Positions 10,433 through 18,944 of a stretch of 64,000 bases of DNA are shown here, piece by piece. Position 1 is the stretch's first letter, and every line of letters starts with the position of its first letter. Position numbers and translations under genes: made by a program. Below the pieces are notes generated by a model, which did not search any database, was not told the origin of the DNA, and saw nothing but the letters and a program-made list of their open reading frames with translations. The DNA is from CADCWK01 sp035944555 (GTDB lineage: Bacteria > Chloroflexota > Chloroflexia > Thermomicrobiales > UBA6265), in the NCBI GenBank assembly GCA_035944555.1, contig DASZAY010000009.1:1-64000 (forward strand), given 5' to 3'.

Positions 10433-10572
10433 GCGCGACGACTTGCCCTCATTTGCGAACGCGTCCACCGGAGAAGCGTGCGCCTCTGTGAGTCGGGAGG
10501 ACGGCTGTGCGCCTGAACACCACAACGGCGTGCGACGTGATGCGAATCACGTCGCGTCGGCGCCAGCTATTG

Positions 10573-11478
10573 CTACCAGAGCAGTGTAACGGCTGCCACC
10601 CACGCCAGGATCTGGACCCAGACACCCATACCAAGCACAAACCGGCCTGCGAATAGCTCGTGACTGGCGACGAGGAGCCCCGTGACCATGCTCATTACAC
10701 CGAGCAGCGTCGCCACGACGGGGACTCTCCAGATCGTCGTCGCGTCTCCCATCTGACTCACCAGACCGTCGGCGTCCAGTCCGAGGGCGATCGGCGCCGA
10801 GATCGTGCCCGAGCGAACCCAGACAAGCACCCAGAGTGCCGCAAGCGACAGGACGATCAGCGCCGCCAGCTGCTGTGAGACCGGATCCTCCAGTGCGCCG
10901 GACGGAGCACGTCGCGCCCGGGGCCGGCCACTCCGGCCATCGCTCTGGCCCACTGCCCGGTGACGATCGGACCAGGAGGGCGCCGGGATGACGTCATCGT
11001 CGTCCTCGGCCGGGGCAGGACGTGGGCGAACCTCCGGGGCCTGCTCGGGCCAGGATGCCGGGCGTGAGCGGGTTCGCGGTTGAGGGCGGGGATCGTGTGC
11101 CGTGGCTCCATAGTCTACAGCTCGCCGGTCAGGTCCACCGAGGGGACGCGGGGTCCCTGGCAGTCGGTCATCGGGCAGCGAGTCGTCCCGACGGCGGCCC
11201 ATCCACGCCGGGGCACCATCCGGAAGCTCGGCTGACGGAAGGCTGTTGACCGGCGCGGCATAGCGTCCGGTACCACGCCCCCGGCTTGCCGGAGGATCGG
11301 TCCAGGACGGCTGGGAGGACGGAGGGCGGACATGGCTGCTGGAGCCGGCAACCGGGTCGCGGCGGGTTCGCAGCGGGGGCGCCTCATCGAACCGTCGGTC
11401 GTCCCCACGGGATGTCCCCCGGTCGTCGGACCAGTTCCGTTCGGGGTTGGCGGGCCGGCCGCGGGACTGGTCGGACAT
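10573..11478 (-). CDS. Membrane protein with long disordered N-terminus
   Basis: A 301-residue protein of unknown function. The ATG of MSDQSRGRPA has GAGAGAGG just upstream. Residues 1-~200 are Arg/Pro/Asp/Ser-rich and probably disordered. The C-terminal ~100 residues contain three hydrophobic helices (AALIVLSLAALWVLVWV, VPVVATLLGVMSMVTGLLVA, FVLGMGVWVQILAWVAAVTL). Disordered-plus-membrane layouts occur in cell-envelope or division proteins of high-GC Gram-positives, but no function can be assigned. It lies 140 bases upstream of the phosphatidyltransferase on the same strand. Confidence 0.75.
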   Translation of the reverse strand: MSDQSRGRPANPERNWSDDRGTSRGDDRRFDEAPPLRTRRDPVAGSSSHVRPPSSQPSWTDPPASRGRGTGRYAAPVNSLPSAELPDGAPAWMGRRRDDSLPDDRLPGTPRPLGGPDRRAVDYGATAHDPRPQPRTRSRPASWPEQAPEVRPRPAPAEDDDDVIPAPSWSDRHRAVGQSDGRSGRPRARRAPSGALEDPVSQQLAALIVLSLAALWVLVWVRSGTISAPIALGLDADGLVSQMGDATTIWRVPVVATLLGVMSMVTGLLVASHELFAGRFVLGMGVWVQILAWVAAVTLLW

Positions 11479-11555
11479 GCCTCTCTCTCGGCGAGTGGGT
11501 GCTGGATCGGTGGCGGGAACCGGTCCGGTCATGAGTCAGGAGTGGTCGCAGGATA

Positions 11556-11591
11556 GCACGACGCCCGGCCGAAATCGGCCGGGCGTCGTGC
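11556..11591 (-). terminator. Terminator of the PpiC foldase gene
   Basis: A perfect 17-bp stem (GCACGACGCCCGGCCGA and complement) closes on an AA loop, 18 bases beyond the foldase stop. Confidence 0.75.
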
Positions 11592-11609
11592 TCAGGAACC
11601 GGAGCGTCG

Positions 11610-13115
11610 TCAGGCGACGGGTGTAGCGACGGGCGTCCCGGGATCGGCCGTTGCCGGATCGGGCGTCCCACCGATCGTGACCGGGGTGCCGGCGTCGAAC
11701 ACGGGCGCACTGGCCGCCGCGCCGGTCGGGGCATTGACCGGCGGGGTGAACGCATCAGTGGCGGGCGTCGGCGTCGGATCGAGGTCACCGGACACGTTCG
11801 CCTCGGCTGCGCGGGCGTCCAGCCACTCCTGCACCGCCGCTTCCCGCACGGCGGTCAGCTGGTCTTCCGTGAATCCGCGGTCGGGGGACGATTCGAGGAC
11901 CTGGACGATTTCCCACCCGTATGGCGTCTGGAACGGCTGGGTGATCGTTCCGGGTTCGAGCCCGGACACGGCATCCCACATCGACGTCTCGACGTCGTAG
12001 CGGGAGAACCAGCCGAGGTCGCCACCATTGGGAGCGGTCGCGGTATCGGCCGACAGTGTCCGTGCCAGCTCGGCGAAGTTGGCGCCGGCGCTCAGCTGGT
12101 CGTAGGTCTGCTGAGCAAGTTCCTGCGTCGAGAGCAGGATGTGCTGCGCATGGACCTGTGGACCGGACTGCCCGACCGAGTCATGGATCGATGCGGACAC
12201 GCGCTCGCGGGCGAGGGCCGGCCGGGCGACCCACTGGATGTAATCAGACTCCTCGACGTTCGCCGCCTCGAATGCCCGCTCACGGTACTGCCGGAATCCG
12301 GTCTCGGCCTGATCGCGAGCGGACATCGCGTCTGGCGCCGGGGTTCCTTCAGCGGCCGGCGTGCCGGGGAGCGGGGTGCTGGCCGCATCCCCACCGGCAA
12401 TCGGGGTAGCAGCGATCGGCGTACCGGCCCCGTCGACCGCCGGGGTCCCAGCCAGGGGATCTGGCGTGGTCGTCCCGGTCACCGCGGAGACGGCGGCCGT
12501 CTGGGTCGCCCACGAAGCGCGTTCCGGGATCAGCGTCGGCTCAGGAGTCGGCGTGATCAGCGGAGTTCCCTCCGGCGCGAACTGGTTGAGGACGAACGTG
12601 TCAACTTCCTCATCCGTGATATCGATGCCCTGCTCGGAGGCGTACTGGACGAACAGCTGATCCTCGACCAGGGTCTGCAGGAACTGCTGGTTGACGTCCG
12701 TGGAGCCCCAAAGGTCGTCCAGCTCGGCCTGGGCATTGGCGGCAGCGTTCTGATACTGGGAGGCCTGGTCGCCACTGACGACGCCAGCCAGGTAGGAGTA
12801 CTGGTCCACTTGGTTGACCAGGGAGATCCCGCGTGCCTGCCAGTAATCCTCACGCGTAATGTCGGTGCCATTGACACTCGCCAGCGTCTGGCGCGGACGG
12901 ATGACATCGGTCCAGATATAGGTACCGATCAGGATCACGGCGAGCAGACCGGCTACGGCGCCGAGACCGATGTAGAGCTGCTTCTGGCGCCTCGCCTCGC
13001 GTTCCGCGCGGGAGATACGCTTCGGCCGGTTGGGGGCGTTGCGGGACTTGGGCAGGCGCGCCTGCCGGATATCCGTTCGCTGCTGCCGACGGGGCCTTTG
13101 CTCTGCCACGGTCAT
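11610..13115 (-). CDS. Membrane-anchored PpiC-type peptidyl-prolyl isomerase/foldase
   Basis: About 500 residues. An Arg/Lys-rich cytoplasmic tail (1-46) and one membrane helix (~48-68) place the rest outside the cytoplasm. A SurA_N-like helical region (~75-185) is interrupted by a Thr/Pro/Ala-rich linker (~190-270). A parvulin PpiC domain follows (~320-420: VHAQHILLSTQELAQ, GGDLGWFSRYDVE, TPYGWEIVQVLE). The Thr/Pro/Ala C-terminus is disordered. The role is folding of exported proteins, like PrsA. ATG at 13115 is given as the start; GTG at 13109 has a better-spaced GAGGGA site. Confidence 0.88.
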   Translation of the reverse strand: MTVAEQRPRRQQRTDIRQARLPKSRNAPNRPKRISRAEREARRQKQLYIGLGAVAGLLAVILIGTYIWTDVIRPRQTLASVNGTDITREDYWQARGISLVNQVDQYSYLAGVVSGDQASQYQNAAANAQAELDDLWGSTDVNQQFLQTLVEDQLFVQYASEQGIDITDEEVDTFVLNQFAPEGTPLITPTPEPTLIPERASWATQTAAVSAVTGTTTPDPLAGTPAVDGAGTPIAATPIAGGDAASTPLPGTPAAEGTPAPDAMSARDQAETGFRQYRERAFEAANVEESDYIQWVARPALARERVSASIHDSVGQSGPQVHAQHILLSTQELAQQTYDQLSAGANFAELARTLSADTATAPNGGDLGWFSRYDVETSMWDAVSGLEPGTITQPFQTPYGWEIVQVLESSPDRGFTEDQLTAVREAAVQEWLDARAAEANVSGDLDPTPTPATDAFTPPVNAPTGAAASAPVFDAGTPVTIGGTPDPATADPGTPVATPVA

Positions 13116-13280
13116 TCCCTCAAGCCGGTTCGCGGGGCTCGAGCCGTGTGGCCGGTCCCCGCACGTAGTAACCATCCCGATACGACGAACGCACCGCCCG
13201 GCGGCCCGGTTCCCCGGCGTCAAGCGGTGCGTTTGTGGCCTGGCGACCGGAAGTCGGGTCCGGTCGCCGGGCGGGTGTCG

Positions 13281-13754
13281 CTAGAACGGAACGTCGTCCA
13301 TGTCGCCGTAATCGGCTTCATTTCCCTGCGGCTGCTGGCGGCCACCACCGCCGCGCTGGCCACCGCCACCGTAATTGCCGCCGCCAGCGCCGCCACCCTC
13401 ACTACCGCCGCCGCGTCCACCGACGAGCTGGAACTCGGAGGCGTTGACGTCGAGGGAGCTGCGCTGGGTGCCGTCCTGGGCCGTGTACTCGCGGAGTTCG
13501 ACCCGGCCCTCGACGTAGATCTCGCGACCTTTGGCGAGTGCGCCGTTCTGGGTGAGCTTGTCCAGGGTCTCGGCGAGCTTGCCCCAGGCGGTAACCCGGA
13601 ACCAGGTCGTCGACTCCTGCTGCTGACCATCCCGGTCGTTGAATCGGCGGCTGGTCGCGACGGAGAACTGCACGTTCATCGCGCCGCCCGGGGTGTAACG
13701 GGTTTCCGGATCACGGCCGAGATTGCCGATGATGTGAATCTTGTTGTAGCTCAT
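13281..13754 (-). CDS. ssb: Single-stranded DNA-binding protein
   Basis: A 157-residue SSB. The OB fold occupies residues 1-110 (MSYNKIHIIGNLGRDPETRY, STTWFRVTAWGKLAE, YVEGRVELREYT). A Gly-rich linker leads to the acidic tail DMDDVPF, which recruits partner proteins. It lies 25 bases after rpsF, the usual rpsF-ssb pairing. The rpsR gene that commonly follows is absent; the next gene on this strand is the PpiC foldase, after a 165-base gap. Confidence 0.97.
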   Translation of the reverse strand: MSYNKIHIIGNLGRDPETRYTPGGAMNVQFSVATSRRFNDRDGQQQESTTWFRVTAWGKLAETLDKLTQNGALAKGREIYVEGRVELREYTAQDGTQRSSLDVNASEFQLVGGRGGGSEGGGAGGGNYGGGGQRGGGGRQQPQGNEADYGDMDDVPF

Positions 13755-13779
13755 CTGGCCTCCGTGCTACCCGTCACGC

Positions 13780-14622
13780 CTACCGCTCGGTGGCGTCCTC
13801 GGACGGGGTGCTGTCAGTGGCGGACGCGGTGCCCTCGCCGGAGACGGGGTCCGCGGCGGCCGGGATCTCCTCACCGGTCGCGCCGGTGACCGGGGCGGAC
13901 GAAGCCGCCTCGCTGATCTCGGTTCCGGCAGCCGGGACATGGTCCGACGCGACCGCGTCGGTCGTGTCAGTCGCCTCGGCGACCTCCGCGGATGCGGCAT
14001 TGGCCGCAGCGCCCTCACCCGCAGGAGCGCCGGCAGCAGCCCCCGTGTCGGTTGCTGGCGCGGTCTCGGCGGTCGGCGTGGCGGCCGGAGCAGGCTGCTG
14101 CTGCGTGGGGGCATTCTGCTGGGCGGCGGCCTGCTGGGCAGCCTGCTGCGCGGCAGCGGCCTGGCGCTGAGCCTCCTCAGCCTCGCGGGCCGCGGCGGCG
14201 TTGCGGAGCAGGTCGCCGGCGGCGATCTCGGTGCGCTCGGTCGGGGTGGCGGGCTCGGCGCCCTCCTCACCCTCGCCACCGGCCTTGATTGGCGGAGCCT
14301 CGTAGACGGTGATCATGTGCCGCAGCACCCGCTCGTCCAGCTTGAGGTCACGCTCCAGTTCCGAGACCTGACCCGGGACGAGATCGAACTGAATCACGCT
14401 GTAGAAACCGTCGCGGACATCCCGGCCGTTGTGGCGGATCGGGTAGGCGAACCGGCGCCGGCCCCAGGGAGCCTCGTGCGAGATCTGGTAGACGGTTCCA
14501 CCGGCGGTGCGGACATAGCCGGTAACGGTCTCGAGCTGATCGAGGACCTGATCGTCGCCGACCTCGGGAGTGAAAATCGTCATCAGCTCATAGCTGCGAG
14601 CGGCAGGAGAGTAGTCGCGCAA
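13780..14622 (-). CDS. rpsF: Ribosomal protein bS6 with a long C-terminal extension
   Basis: A 280-residue protein. The start is TTG at 14622, chosen because GGAAGGAG lies 6 nt upstream and the S6 domain starts directly after. Residues ~9-105 are the normal S6 fold (RSYELMTIFTPEVGDDQ, APWGRRRFAYPIRH, LDERVLRHMITVYE). Residues ~110-280 are an Ala/Pro/Glu/Thr-rich low-complexity extension with a poly-Ala/Gln stretch. Family members are usually 95-140 residues, so the tail is exceptional. It is the first gene of an rpsF-ssb operon. Confidence 0.95.
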   Translation of the reverse strand: MRDYSPAARSYELMTIFTPEVGDDQVLDQLETVTGYVRTAGGTVYQISHEAPWGRRRFAYPIRHNGRDVRDGFYSVIQFDLVPGQVSELERDLKLDERVLRHMITVYEAPPIKAGGEGEEGAEPATPTERTEIAAGDLLRNAAAAREAEEAQRQAAAAQQAAQQAAAQQNAPTQQQPAPAATPTAETAPATDTGAAAGAPAGEGAAANAASAEVAEATDTTDAVASDHVPAAGTEISEAASSAPVTGATGEEIPAAADPVSGEGTASATDSTPSEDATER

Positions 14623-14702
14623 CGGGGGCTCCTTCCCATGGAGTCGCCTCGTCCGCGGGTACCGGGGTTGCGCTCCCGGGCCGGGAAGAGGCGGAAAGGC
14701 AC

Positions 14703-14811
14703 GATGCCGGTTGGCATCTGCGGCTTTACGAAACAGTCGGATGACGCGCACGGCAACGCCGCCGGGCACACAGGCGGGCGACGATCGGCCGAAAGCAGAC
14801 GGGGGAGTATA
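14703..14811 (-). promoter_or_regulatory. rpsF promoter -10 and leader hairpin
   Basis: On the minus strand an extended -10 element TGC-TATACT lies at 14806-14811; no good -35 is visible, which suits an extended -10. The ~180-base leader contains a hairpin GATGCC-AACC-GGCATC (14703-14718) and a larger stem closed by CGCCTC/GAGGCG. An S6:S18-type autoregulatory leader is possible, but I could not confirm its conserved bulge. Confidence 0.45.
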
Positions 14812-14850
14812 GCACGGGCATGGTATCGCACCTGACCCGTGCCGCCCGGC

Positions 14851-16047
14851 CTACCCCTCGAGGGTCAGTCCGAGGATACCGGCGCAGCGCCCCAGCTCGT
14901 TCTGGGCATCGCGGACATCGTCGGACTCCGGCGCTTCGAGGATGCTCAGCGCCATCTCCTGCAGGGCCCGGATGGCTTCCGGCGTGTCGAGGTCGTTCTC
15001 CAAGGCCTGGAAGAACTGATCCCGCAGAGTGGAGACGTCGAGCGGTTCATCCGGCCCGTCGGCGGGGAAGTTGAAGGCCTCTTCCAGATCGGCCGCGACC
15101 CGGCTCCACTCCTCGATCTCGTCGTCGAGGTACTCCCACTCGGTCCGGTAGTGATGCGAGAACAGGCAGAGGCGAATGGTGTCGGCGGAGTAGGTCTCGA
15201 GCAGTTCCCGGGCGAGGACGAGGTTGCCCAGCGACTTGCTCATCTTGGTGCCCTGGTAGGCGACCATCGCGACATGCATCCAGTACCTGACGAACGGTGT
15301 CTGGCCAGTTGCCTTCTCCGTCTGGGCAATCTCCGCCTCGTGGTGGGGAAAGATCAGGTCGCCGCCGCCGCCGTGAATGTCGATCGTGTCGCCGAGGAAA
15401 TGCGTCGACATCGCCGAACACTCGATGTGCCAGCCCGGTCGCCCCGGACCCCACGGACTGTCCCAGGCCGGTTCGCCCTCTTTGGTCGCCTGCCACAGGA
15501 TGAAGTCGAGCGGGTCACGCTTGTTCGGGTCGTCCGGGACGTTGCCCCGCTCATTGGCGGCGTCCAGCATCTGATCCCTCGGGATCTTGCTCAGCTGTCC
15601 GAAATCCGGGTCCTTCGCGACCTGGAAGTAGACACTGCCGTTGACCGGGTAGGCGTACCCGCCTTCGACCAGCCGTTCGATGATCCCGATCATGTCGTCG
15701 ATGTGATCGGTCGCCTTGACGTAGTGGTCGAACGGCAGGGCGTTGAGGTCGGCCATGTCCTGCAGGTAGCGCTCGGTCTCGCGGTCGGCCAGCTCGCGCC
15801 AGTTCATGCCGACTTCGCCAGCCTTGCGGAGGATGTCGTCATCGATGTCGGTGACGTTCTGGACGTACGTCACGTCCAGTCCCTTGTACCGGAGGTACCG
15901 CGTCAGGATGTCGTACGTGAGGAAGGTGAAGGCATGACCGATGTGGGTGGTGTCGTACGGCGTCACGCCGCAGACGTAAAGCCCGACCGAACCGTCCCGG
16001 TCCGTGAACGTCTCGAGGCGACCGGTGAGGGTGTTGAACAGCTGCAT
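14851..16047 (-). CDS. cysS: Cysteinyl-tRNA synthetase, short form
   Basis: A 398-residue class I synthetase. Start ATG gives MQLFNTLTGRLETF, the usual CysRS N-terminus; an upstream TTG at 16089 is less likely. The motifs HIGH (35-38) and KMSKS (~269) are intact. Zinc and cysteine-binding positions are visible at C26, the Cys of HIECSAM and the His pair of FPHHE. The protein stops at the end of the helical bundle (LGRCAGILGLTLEG) and lacks the ~60-residue anticodon-binding C-terminus of typical CysRS. The length resembles the mycothiol ligase MshC, but NVTDIDDD and GWHIECSAM favour CysRS. Confidence 0.85.
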   Translation of the reverse strand: MQLFNTLTGRLETFTDRDGSVGLYVCGVTPYDTTHIGHAFTFLTYDILTRYLRYKGLDVTYVQNVTDIDDDILRKAGEVGMNWRELADRETERYLQDMADLNALPFDHYVKATDHIDDMIGIIERLVEGGYAYPVNGSVYFQVAKDPDFGQLSKIPRDQMLDAANERGNVPDDPNKRDPLDFILWQATKEGEPAWDSPWGPGRPGWHIECSAMSTHFLGDTIDIHGGGGDLIFPHHEAEIAQTEKATGQTPFVRYWMHVAMVAYQGTKMSKSLGNLVLARELLETYSADTIRLCLFSHHYRTEWEYLDDEIEEWSRVAADLEEAFNFPADGPDEPLDVSTLRDQFFQALENDLDTPEAIRALQEMALSILEAPESDDVRDAQNELGRCAGILGLTLEG

Positions 16048-16165
16048 CCCGTGGTGCTCCAGCGCCTTCCAGCGTTCGCGTGTGATCAAGCCCGAATGTC
16101 GCCCCGCTGAGGTGCCGGCAGTGACCGGCGGGGGTGGGTGCGACCGGATCTCGTCCCGGACCGGC

Positions 16166-16171
16166 AGTATA
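16166..16171 (-). promoter_or_regulatory. Possible cysS -10 element
   Basis: TATACT on the minus strand, about 118 bases upstream of the cysS start; no clear -35. The rest of the 326-base divergent gap (16048-16373) shows no gene, and no T-box signature precedes cysS. Confidence 0.35.
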
Positions 16172-16373
16172 TCCGAGCGTTCCCGCCCGCCGGGTCCATC
16201 TGCGCATGGGCCGACGGGAGATCACTGACCGGCGAGTATCATGGTCACCATCGTCCCGACGACAGATGCCGCGCCGGTCGATCCTGCGATCCGCGGCTGG
16301 AACTGATCCGGATCTCATGCAACCGCCTTCCCTTCCTACTTGCGTCTGGTGTCATCCCCGGTCGGTCACCTCG

Positions 16374-17033
16374 ATGCGGCTCCGGGTCGTCCGGACGGGG
16401 CTGGTCCTGGTCCTGATGATGGTCGCGTTCGCGTCACTCACGGCGAGGGATCTGCGGGCCGGTTCGGAGGATCCGTCGACCCCTGCGGTGTCGGAGGTCT
16501 GTGCCACCGGTCGCCTGCACATTGGCCAGATCCCGGACCTCGACGCGCCGTGGTCCATCACGGTCGAGGCAGATCGGTCCCTGGCGGTCGAATGGCGCCC
16601 GGATGCTGTGCTGGTCGCCACGGATCTCGGCTGCGGCTTCCTGACCGACCAGCCGCGAATCCGGACGACCTTCTACTCGGCCGACGCGCGAGGCCTCTGG
16701 GACCCGGAGACGGCGCAGCTTCGCCCGCTCGATCCGGGTGCTCCGGCGCCCAAGGAGCTGCCGGCCGGCGTTGTCGACTGGCCGACCGTGTACGCCGCGA
16801 TCATCGGCCTAGGGTTCTCCGACGACGACCAGGTCGGGGCGAGCGGCATAACCGTCCGTCTCAAGACCAACGAGGCGCACTTCGGACCCGATACCATCCC
16901 GGCCGAGACGGTCGTCGTGCACCTGACGGTCGGCGACGGCGCCGCTACCAGCGACGTCTATGTCGATGCCGAAACCGGCGAAACGTTCTCGTTCAATCCG
17001 GACGATCGACCCAATGACGAGCCTGCGGGATAG
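16374..17033 (+). CDS. Secreted hypothetical protein
   Basis: A 219-residue exported protein. The ATG at 16374 gives a classical signal peptide (MRLRVVRTGLVLVLMMVAFA, cleavage expected near residue 30). The mature part has two conserved-looking cysteines (EVCATGRLH, DLGCGFLTD) that could form a disulfide. It ends in a beta-rich segment (ETVVVHLTVGDGAATSDVYV, DAETGETFSFN) like PepSY or other secreted beta folds. No ribosome-binding site is clear; frames open further upstream but give non-native residues. The function is unknown. It lies 42 bases before otsB on the same strand. Confidence 0.65.
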   Translation: MRLRVVRTGLVLVLMMVAFASLTARDLRAGSEDPSTPAVSEVCATGRLHIGQIPDLDAPWSITVEADRSLAVEWRPDAVLVATDLGCGFLTDQPRIRTTFYSADARGLWDPETAQLRPLDPGAPAPKELPAGVVDWPTVYAAIIGLGFSDDDQVGASGITVRLKTNEAHFGPDTIPAETVVVHLTVGDGAATSDVYVDAETGETFSFNPDDRPNDEPAG

Positions 17034-17075
17034 CAAGTCGCGCTCACCGATGACTACCGCTTGGAGATGCACCCC

Positions 17076-17918
17076 ATGACGACCCCGGTCCCCATCGAGA
17101 CCATCGCCGAGCGGGCGGTCGCCGTCCTGAGTCGACATCCGTCCGGCCTATTCACCGACATCGACGGCACGATCAGCCGGATGGCTCCCCATCCCGACGA
17201 CGCTACGGTCGAGCCGGAGGCGCGGGCGGCGCTGGCGTCGATCGCCCCTCATCTCGACATCTGCGGGATCGTCACGGGCCGGGCTCTGGATGTCGCGATG
17301 GGGCTGGTCCAGCTTGACCAGCTCTCCTACGTCGGTAACCACGGGCTGGAATGGCGGCTCGACGGAACGCACGAGGACAATCCGGCCGCGCTGGCTGGCC
17401 GGGATCGGCTGCAGAAGGCCCTCACGGAGATCGCGGAAGCCGCCGAGCAGCGCGAGCTCACGGAGGGGCTGCTCCTCGAGGACAAGCGCCTGAGCGCGAC
17501 CGTCCATTACCGGCAGTCGCCTGCGCCGGAGCGGTTCTTTGAAGAGATGCTGCCGGTGCTGACGATGACGGCGGCAGCCAACGGGCTCCAGCTCGTACCT
17601 GGCCGGATGATCATGGAGTTGCGACCAAGCACCGGGATCACCAAGGGAACGGCGCTGCGTGACATCGTTGAAAGTCGCGGACTCAAGGGGGTCGTCTTCT
17701 CCGGCGATGACATCTCCGACGTCGAAGGGTTCGCGATTCTCAGGGAACTGCGGGACGCCGGGACGATCGACGCCCTGATCATCGGGGTGGTCGGTCCGGA
17801 CACCCCCGTCTCCGTCCGCGAACACAGTGATGTCCAGGTGGCAGACCCGGGTGAGATGTCGTCCGTCCTGACCGCTATTGCGAACAGGCTCGATCGGTCA
17901 ACGGGGGGAGCTGCGTGA
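17076..17918 (+). CDS. otsB: Trehalose-6-phosphate phosphatase
   Basis: A 280-residue HAD-superfamily phosphatase that makes trehalose from trehalose-6-phosphate. Motif I is FTDIDGT with the nucleophile D28 and general acid D30. The family signatures GNHGLEW, TGRALDVA and the acidic motif SGDDISDVEGF are present. The start ATG at 17076 has GGAG 9 nt upstream; in-frame TTG 17061 and ATG 17067 are alternatives. No otsA is beside it, so trehalose-6-phosphate synthase must be encoded elsewhere or the substrate differs. The stop overlaps the start of the DUF192 gene. Confidence 0.92.
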   Translation: MTTPVPIETIAERAVAVLSRHPSGLFTDIDGTISRMAPHPDDATVEPEARAALASIAPHLDICGIVTGRALDVAMGLVQLDQLSYVGNHGLEWRLDGTHEDNPAALAGRDRLQKALTEIAEAAEQRELTEGLLLEDKRLSATVHYRQSPAPERFFEEMLPVLTMTAAANGLQLVPGRMIMELRPSTGITKGTALRDIVESRGLKGVVFSGDDISDVEGFAILRELRDAGTIDALIIGVVGPDTPVSVREHSDVQVADPGEMSSVLTAIANRLDRSTGGAA

Positions 17919-18517
17919 TGATGGTGATGACTCCGAACCGACGCGTATCCGGACTGATCGGCGCCCTGGCGTTGATCCTCGCCCTGACCGGACTGGTCGC
18001 CACGATGAGTGTCCGGGCCCAGGAGGCGACACCGGCCACTCAGTCCGGCTCCCTCGTGCCGGCCGCTCCACCCTGGCGCGCCGAACTGGTGCCGAGGAAC
18101 CGGCCCCTTGTCGTTACCGTCGGCGACACCGAGGTACCGGTGGAGGTCGCCAACAACGACCGGGAGCGCTCGCTCGGGTTGGGCCAGCGTGATGGCTTGC
18201 TGCCGGGGACCGGCATGCTGTTCGTCTTCGACCAGGAGCCGGAGATCCGCAACTTCTGGATGGGCGGGATGCGGTTCTGCCTGGACATCGTCTGGGTCGA
18301 CGGCGGCGAGATCATTGGCGCGGCGCAGAACACCTGTCCCGGGCCACCGGGTGAGGGACAGGACCTGATCCCGCGTCACCAGTCGCCGGGCGTCAGCGAG
18401 TACGTCCTGGAGGTCCCGGCCGGCTTCCTTGCCGAGAATGGCTACGGTGTCGGGACGCCGGTCACGTTCAGTGTCGACCCGTACAGCCTCCCCGTACCGG
18501 ACGAGGACGCGGGGTAG
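17918..18517 (+). CDS. Secreted DUF192 protein
   Basis: A 199-residue exported protein. A signal peptide covers ~1-34 (LIGALALILALTGLVATMS, then VRAQ). Residues ~58-180 are a DUF192 domain with its typical elements: VEVANNDRERSLGLGQRDGL, GMLFVFDQEPEIRNFWM, and the disulfide-like pair in RFCLDIVW and QNTCPG. The role of DUF192 is not established. GGGGGGAG lies upstream; the starts GTG 17915, ATG 17918 and ATG 17921 are all possible. It is coupled to otsB by overlap, which does not by itself imply a shared pathway. Confidence 0.85.
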   Translation: MMVMTPNRRVSGLIGALALILALTGLVATMSVRAQEATPATQSGSLVPAAPPWRAELVPRNRPLVVTVGDTEVPVEVANNDRERSLGLGQRDGLLPGTGMLFVFDQEPEIRNFWMGGMRFCLDIVWVDGGEIIGAAQNTCPGPPGEGQDLIPRHQSPGVSEYVLEVPAGFLAENGYGVGTPVTFSVDPYSLPVPDEDAG

Positions 18518-18564
18518 TCGCACGAGGCGACGGCGGGACACCTGATTTTGTCTCGTCGGCGCCC

Positions 18565-18593
18565 TTGACACCGGCCTGCACGATGACTACCAT
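18565..18593 (+). promoter_or_regulatory. Sigma70-type promoter of the T-box/tRNA-Ala/leuS transcript
   Basis: A perfect -35 TTGACA (18565-18570), a 17-base spacer and -10 TACCAT (18588-18593) predict transcription from about 18600. No other promoter of this quality lies between here and leuS, including just before the tRNA gene. Confidence 0.75.
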
Positions 18594-18790
18594 TCGTTGC
18601 CGTGCTGACTACACGGTCGCACAGCAAGATCTGCGGTGAGCGGGAGTAGTAGGCCGGCACCAAGCGAGTTGCCGGTCGGTGCGAGGCAACACACGCGCCG
18701 AACTCGCCCGTGAGCATCGTCCGATGAGGACGACGGGTCGCCTCCGATAGCAGGCGCTTGAGTGGTCTGGTGAGACGGACGCCCACATCT

Positions 18791-18866
18791 GGGGCTCTAG
18801 CTCAATCGGGAGAGCGCAACACTGGCAGTGTTGAGGTACGGGGTTCGAATCCCCGGAGCTCCACCA
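18791..18866 (+). tRNA. tRNA-Ala (anticodon GGC)
   Basis: A full cloverleaf: acceptor GGGGCTC/GAGCTCC containing G3:U70, the alanine identity pair; D arm GCTC/GAGC; anticodon stem CAACA/TGTTG with loop CTGGCAG (anticodon GGC); T arm CGGGG-TTCGAAT-CCCCG; discriminator A and an encoded CCA. It reads GCC codons. It lies on the same strand as, and inside, the T-box leader of leuS, downstream of the specifier domain and 22 bases upstream of the antiterminator. It has no obvious promoter of its own. Confidence 0.97.
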
Positions 18867-18911
18867 GTAGCGCCCGTCGCCAGTCAACCAGGGTGGTAAC
18901 GCGGGAGCAGA

Positions 18912-18944
18912 CGCCTCTCGTCCCTGTCATGGGGACGAGGGGCG
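18912..18944 (+). terminator. T-box-controlled terminator before leuS
   Basis: CGCCTCTCGTCCC pairs with GGGACGAGGGGCG (13 bp, one G-U) followed by TTTTGTCGTTTT, the best T tract in the window. Its 5' arm shares bases 18912-18924 with the antiterminator, so the two folds exclude each other. Confidence 0.9.

Noticed and set aside
14623..14820. S6:S18 autoregulatory leader before rpsF
   Set aside because: Hairpins exist but the conserved protein-binding bulge could not be identified by eye.
14851..16047. Assigning the synthetase-like gene as MshC
   Set aside because: Key segments match CysRS better; length alone is not enough. Kept as an alternative.
16048..16230. T-box leader upstream of cysS
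   Set aside because: A GGCACCTCAGCGGGG stretch only vaguely resembles the T-box; no antiterminator with a 7-nt bulge or specifier loop was found.
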